Below are positions 5,985-6,598 of a stretch of 6,598 nucleotides of DNA, one piece after another. How positions within the stretch are numbered: the stretch's first letter is position 1; the number at the start of each line of letters is the position of its first letter. The translations under genes and the position numbers were made by a program. The DNA is taken from assembly GCA_023254015.1 (NCBI GenBank), contig JALQYS010000057.1:1-6598 (forward strand), read 5' to 3'. The DNA is from Paracoccaceae bacterium. Lineage in GTDB: Bacteria > Pseudomonadota > Alphaproteobacteria > Rhodobacterales > Rhodobacteraceae. Below the pieces are notes generated by a model. It did not search any database. It had not been told where the DNA came from and saw only the letters and a list, made by a program, of their open reading frames with translations.

Positions 5985-6598
5985 ATGACCAAGCTGATCC
6001 TGCGTGCCCTTGCCGGTGAGCGCCTTGCCACCCCGCCGATCTGGATGATGCGGCAGGCGGGGCGCTATCTGCCGGAATACCGGGCGACGCGGGCGCAGGC
6101 GGGGGATTTCCTGTCACTGTGTTACAACTCCGAGCTGGCCGCCGAGGTGACGCTGCAGCCGATCCGCCGCTATGGCTTTGATGCCGCGATCCTTTTTGCC
6201 GATATCCTGTTGTTGCCGCAGGCCCTGGGCGCCGATCTGTGGTTCGAAACCGGCGAGGGGCCGCGACTGTCGACCATCACCACGATGGAAGGGGTCAAGG
6301 CGCTGAAGCCCAAGGATGCCATCCATGACAAGCTGGCGCCGATCTATGAGACGGTGCGCATCCTGTCGCGCGAATTGCCGCAGGAGACCACGCTGATCGG
6401 CTTTGCCGGCGCGCCCTGGACGGTGGCGACCTACATGATCGAGGGCCGGGGATCTGACCGTTCAGGCGCCCGTACCTTCGCCTACGAACAGGCCGAGCGC
6501 CTGGACCAGATCCTCGAAGTCCTGGTCGAGGCCACGGCGCGTTACCTGGTGATGCAGGCCCGAAGCGGGGCCCAGGTTCTGAAGCTCTTCGAAAGCTG
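5985..6598 (+). CDS. hemE: uroporphyrinogen decarboxylase, C-terminus outside window
   Basis: Cytoplasmic enzyme that removes the four acetate carboxyls of uroporphyrinogen III to give coproporphyrinogen III. The first 204 residues are present, out of roughly 340 expected; the right edge cuts the gene with the frame still open. The family signature PPIWMMRQAGRYLPEYR (17-33) provides Arg23 and Arg27 of the substrate cleft. FADILLLPQALG (71-82) contains the key Asp73, corresponding to human Asp86. FAGAPWTVATYMIEG (140-154) contains Tyr150, corresponding to human Tyr164. The fragment ends in QVLKLFES, a normal internal position. The ATG at 5985 was chosen for its GGAG site; 5973 is the alternative. 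It is divergent from hemC, and the two enzymes act two steps apart in the same pathway, so joint control from the 108-base spacer is likely. Confidence 0.96.
   Translation, partial: MTKLILRALAGERLATPPIWMMRQAGRYLPEYRATRAQAGDFLSLCYNSELAAEVTLQPIRRYGFDAAILFADILLLPQALGADLWFETGEGPRLSTITTMEGVKALKPKDAIHDKLAPIYETVRILSRELPQETTLIGFAGAPWTVATYMIEGRGSDRSGARTFAYEQAERLDQILEVLVEATARYLVMQARSGAQVLKLFES

Noticed and set aside
1..6598. Mobile elements, CRISPR arrays, tRNA/rRNA genes, phage defence or other unusual systems
   Set aside because: No transposase or integrase motifs, no regularly spaced repeats and no tRNA-like folds were seen. All long frames are explained by housekeeping or metabolic genes of uniform composition.

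Overview
The window looks like ordinary chromosomal DNA from an alphaproteobacterium, most likely of the Rhodobacteraceae. It is very GC-rich, the protein style is typical of that family, and hemC and hemE stand head to head. I infer the taxon from sequence character and gene order; no database search was run. There are no mobile elements, CRISPR arrays, tRNA or rRNA genes. Coding density is high: no gene-free stretch exceeds about 140 bases.

Left (1-2147): a divergent module around positions 1447-1450. On the minus strand, an ABC ATPase (766-1449) overlaps by 4 bases a FtsX/MacB-type permease that runs off the left edge (1-769). On the plus strand, an exported SGNH esterase of the TesA type (1448-2128) ends in a strong hairpin. 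The arrangement copies the enterobacterial tesA / ybbA-ybbP locus. The two divergent start codons overlap each other, so each gene's upstream signals must lie inside the other gene.

Middle (2148-4927): a GC-rich interrupted inverted repeat, then a two-gene plus-strand operon. It holds an FAD-linked D-2-hydroxyacid dehydrogenase (2269-3681) and, 2 bases later, a major facilitator transporter (3684-4907) with sugar-efflux (Set) features. The enzyme resembles D-2-hydroxyglutarate dehydrogenase in its FAD and metal motifs. However, residues expected to hold the distal carboxylate of that substrate are changed, so the true substrate is open. A 19-base hairpin closes the operon and faces the end of hemC.

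Right (4938-6598): haem/tetrapyrrole synthesis. hemC (porphobilinogen deaminase, minus strand) and hemE (uroporphyrinogen decarboxylase, plus strand, cut by the right edge) diverge from a 108-base control region. HemC makes hydroxymethylbilane. HemE acts two steps later, after uroporphyrinogen III synthase (HemD), which is not in this window. hemC may be transcribed as a leaderless message.

I found no convincing undescribed system. The points most worth a second look are the altered dehydrogenase pocket and its transporter partner, the overlapping divergent starts, the structured 2147-2220 spacer and the possible leaderless hemC.
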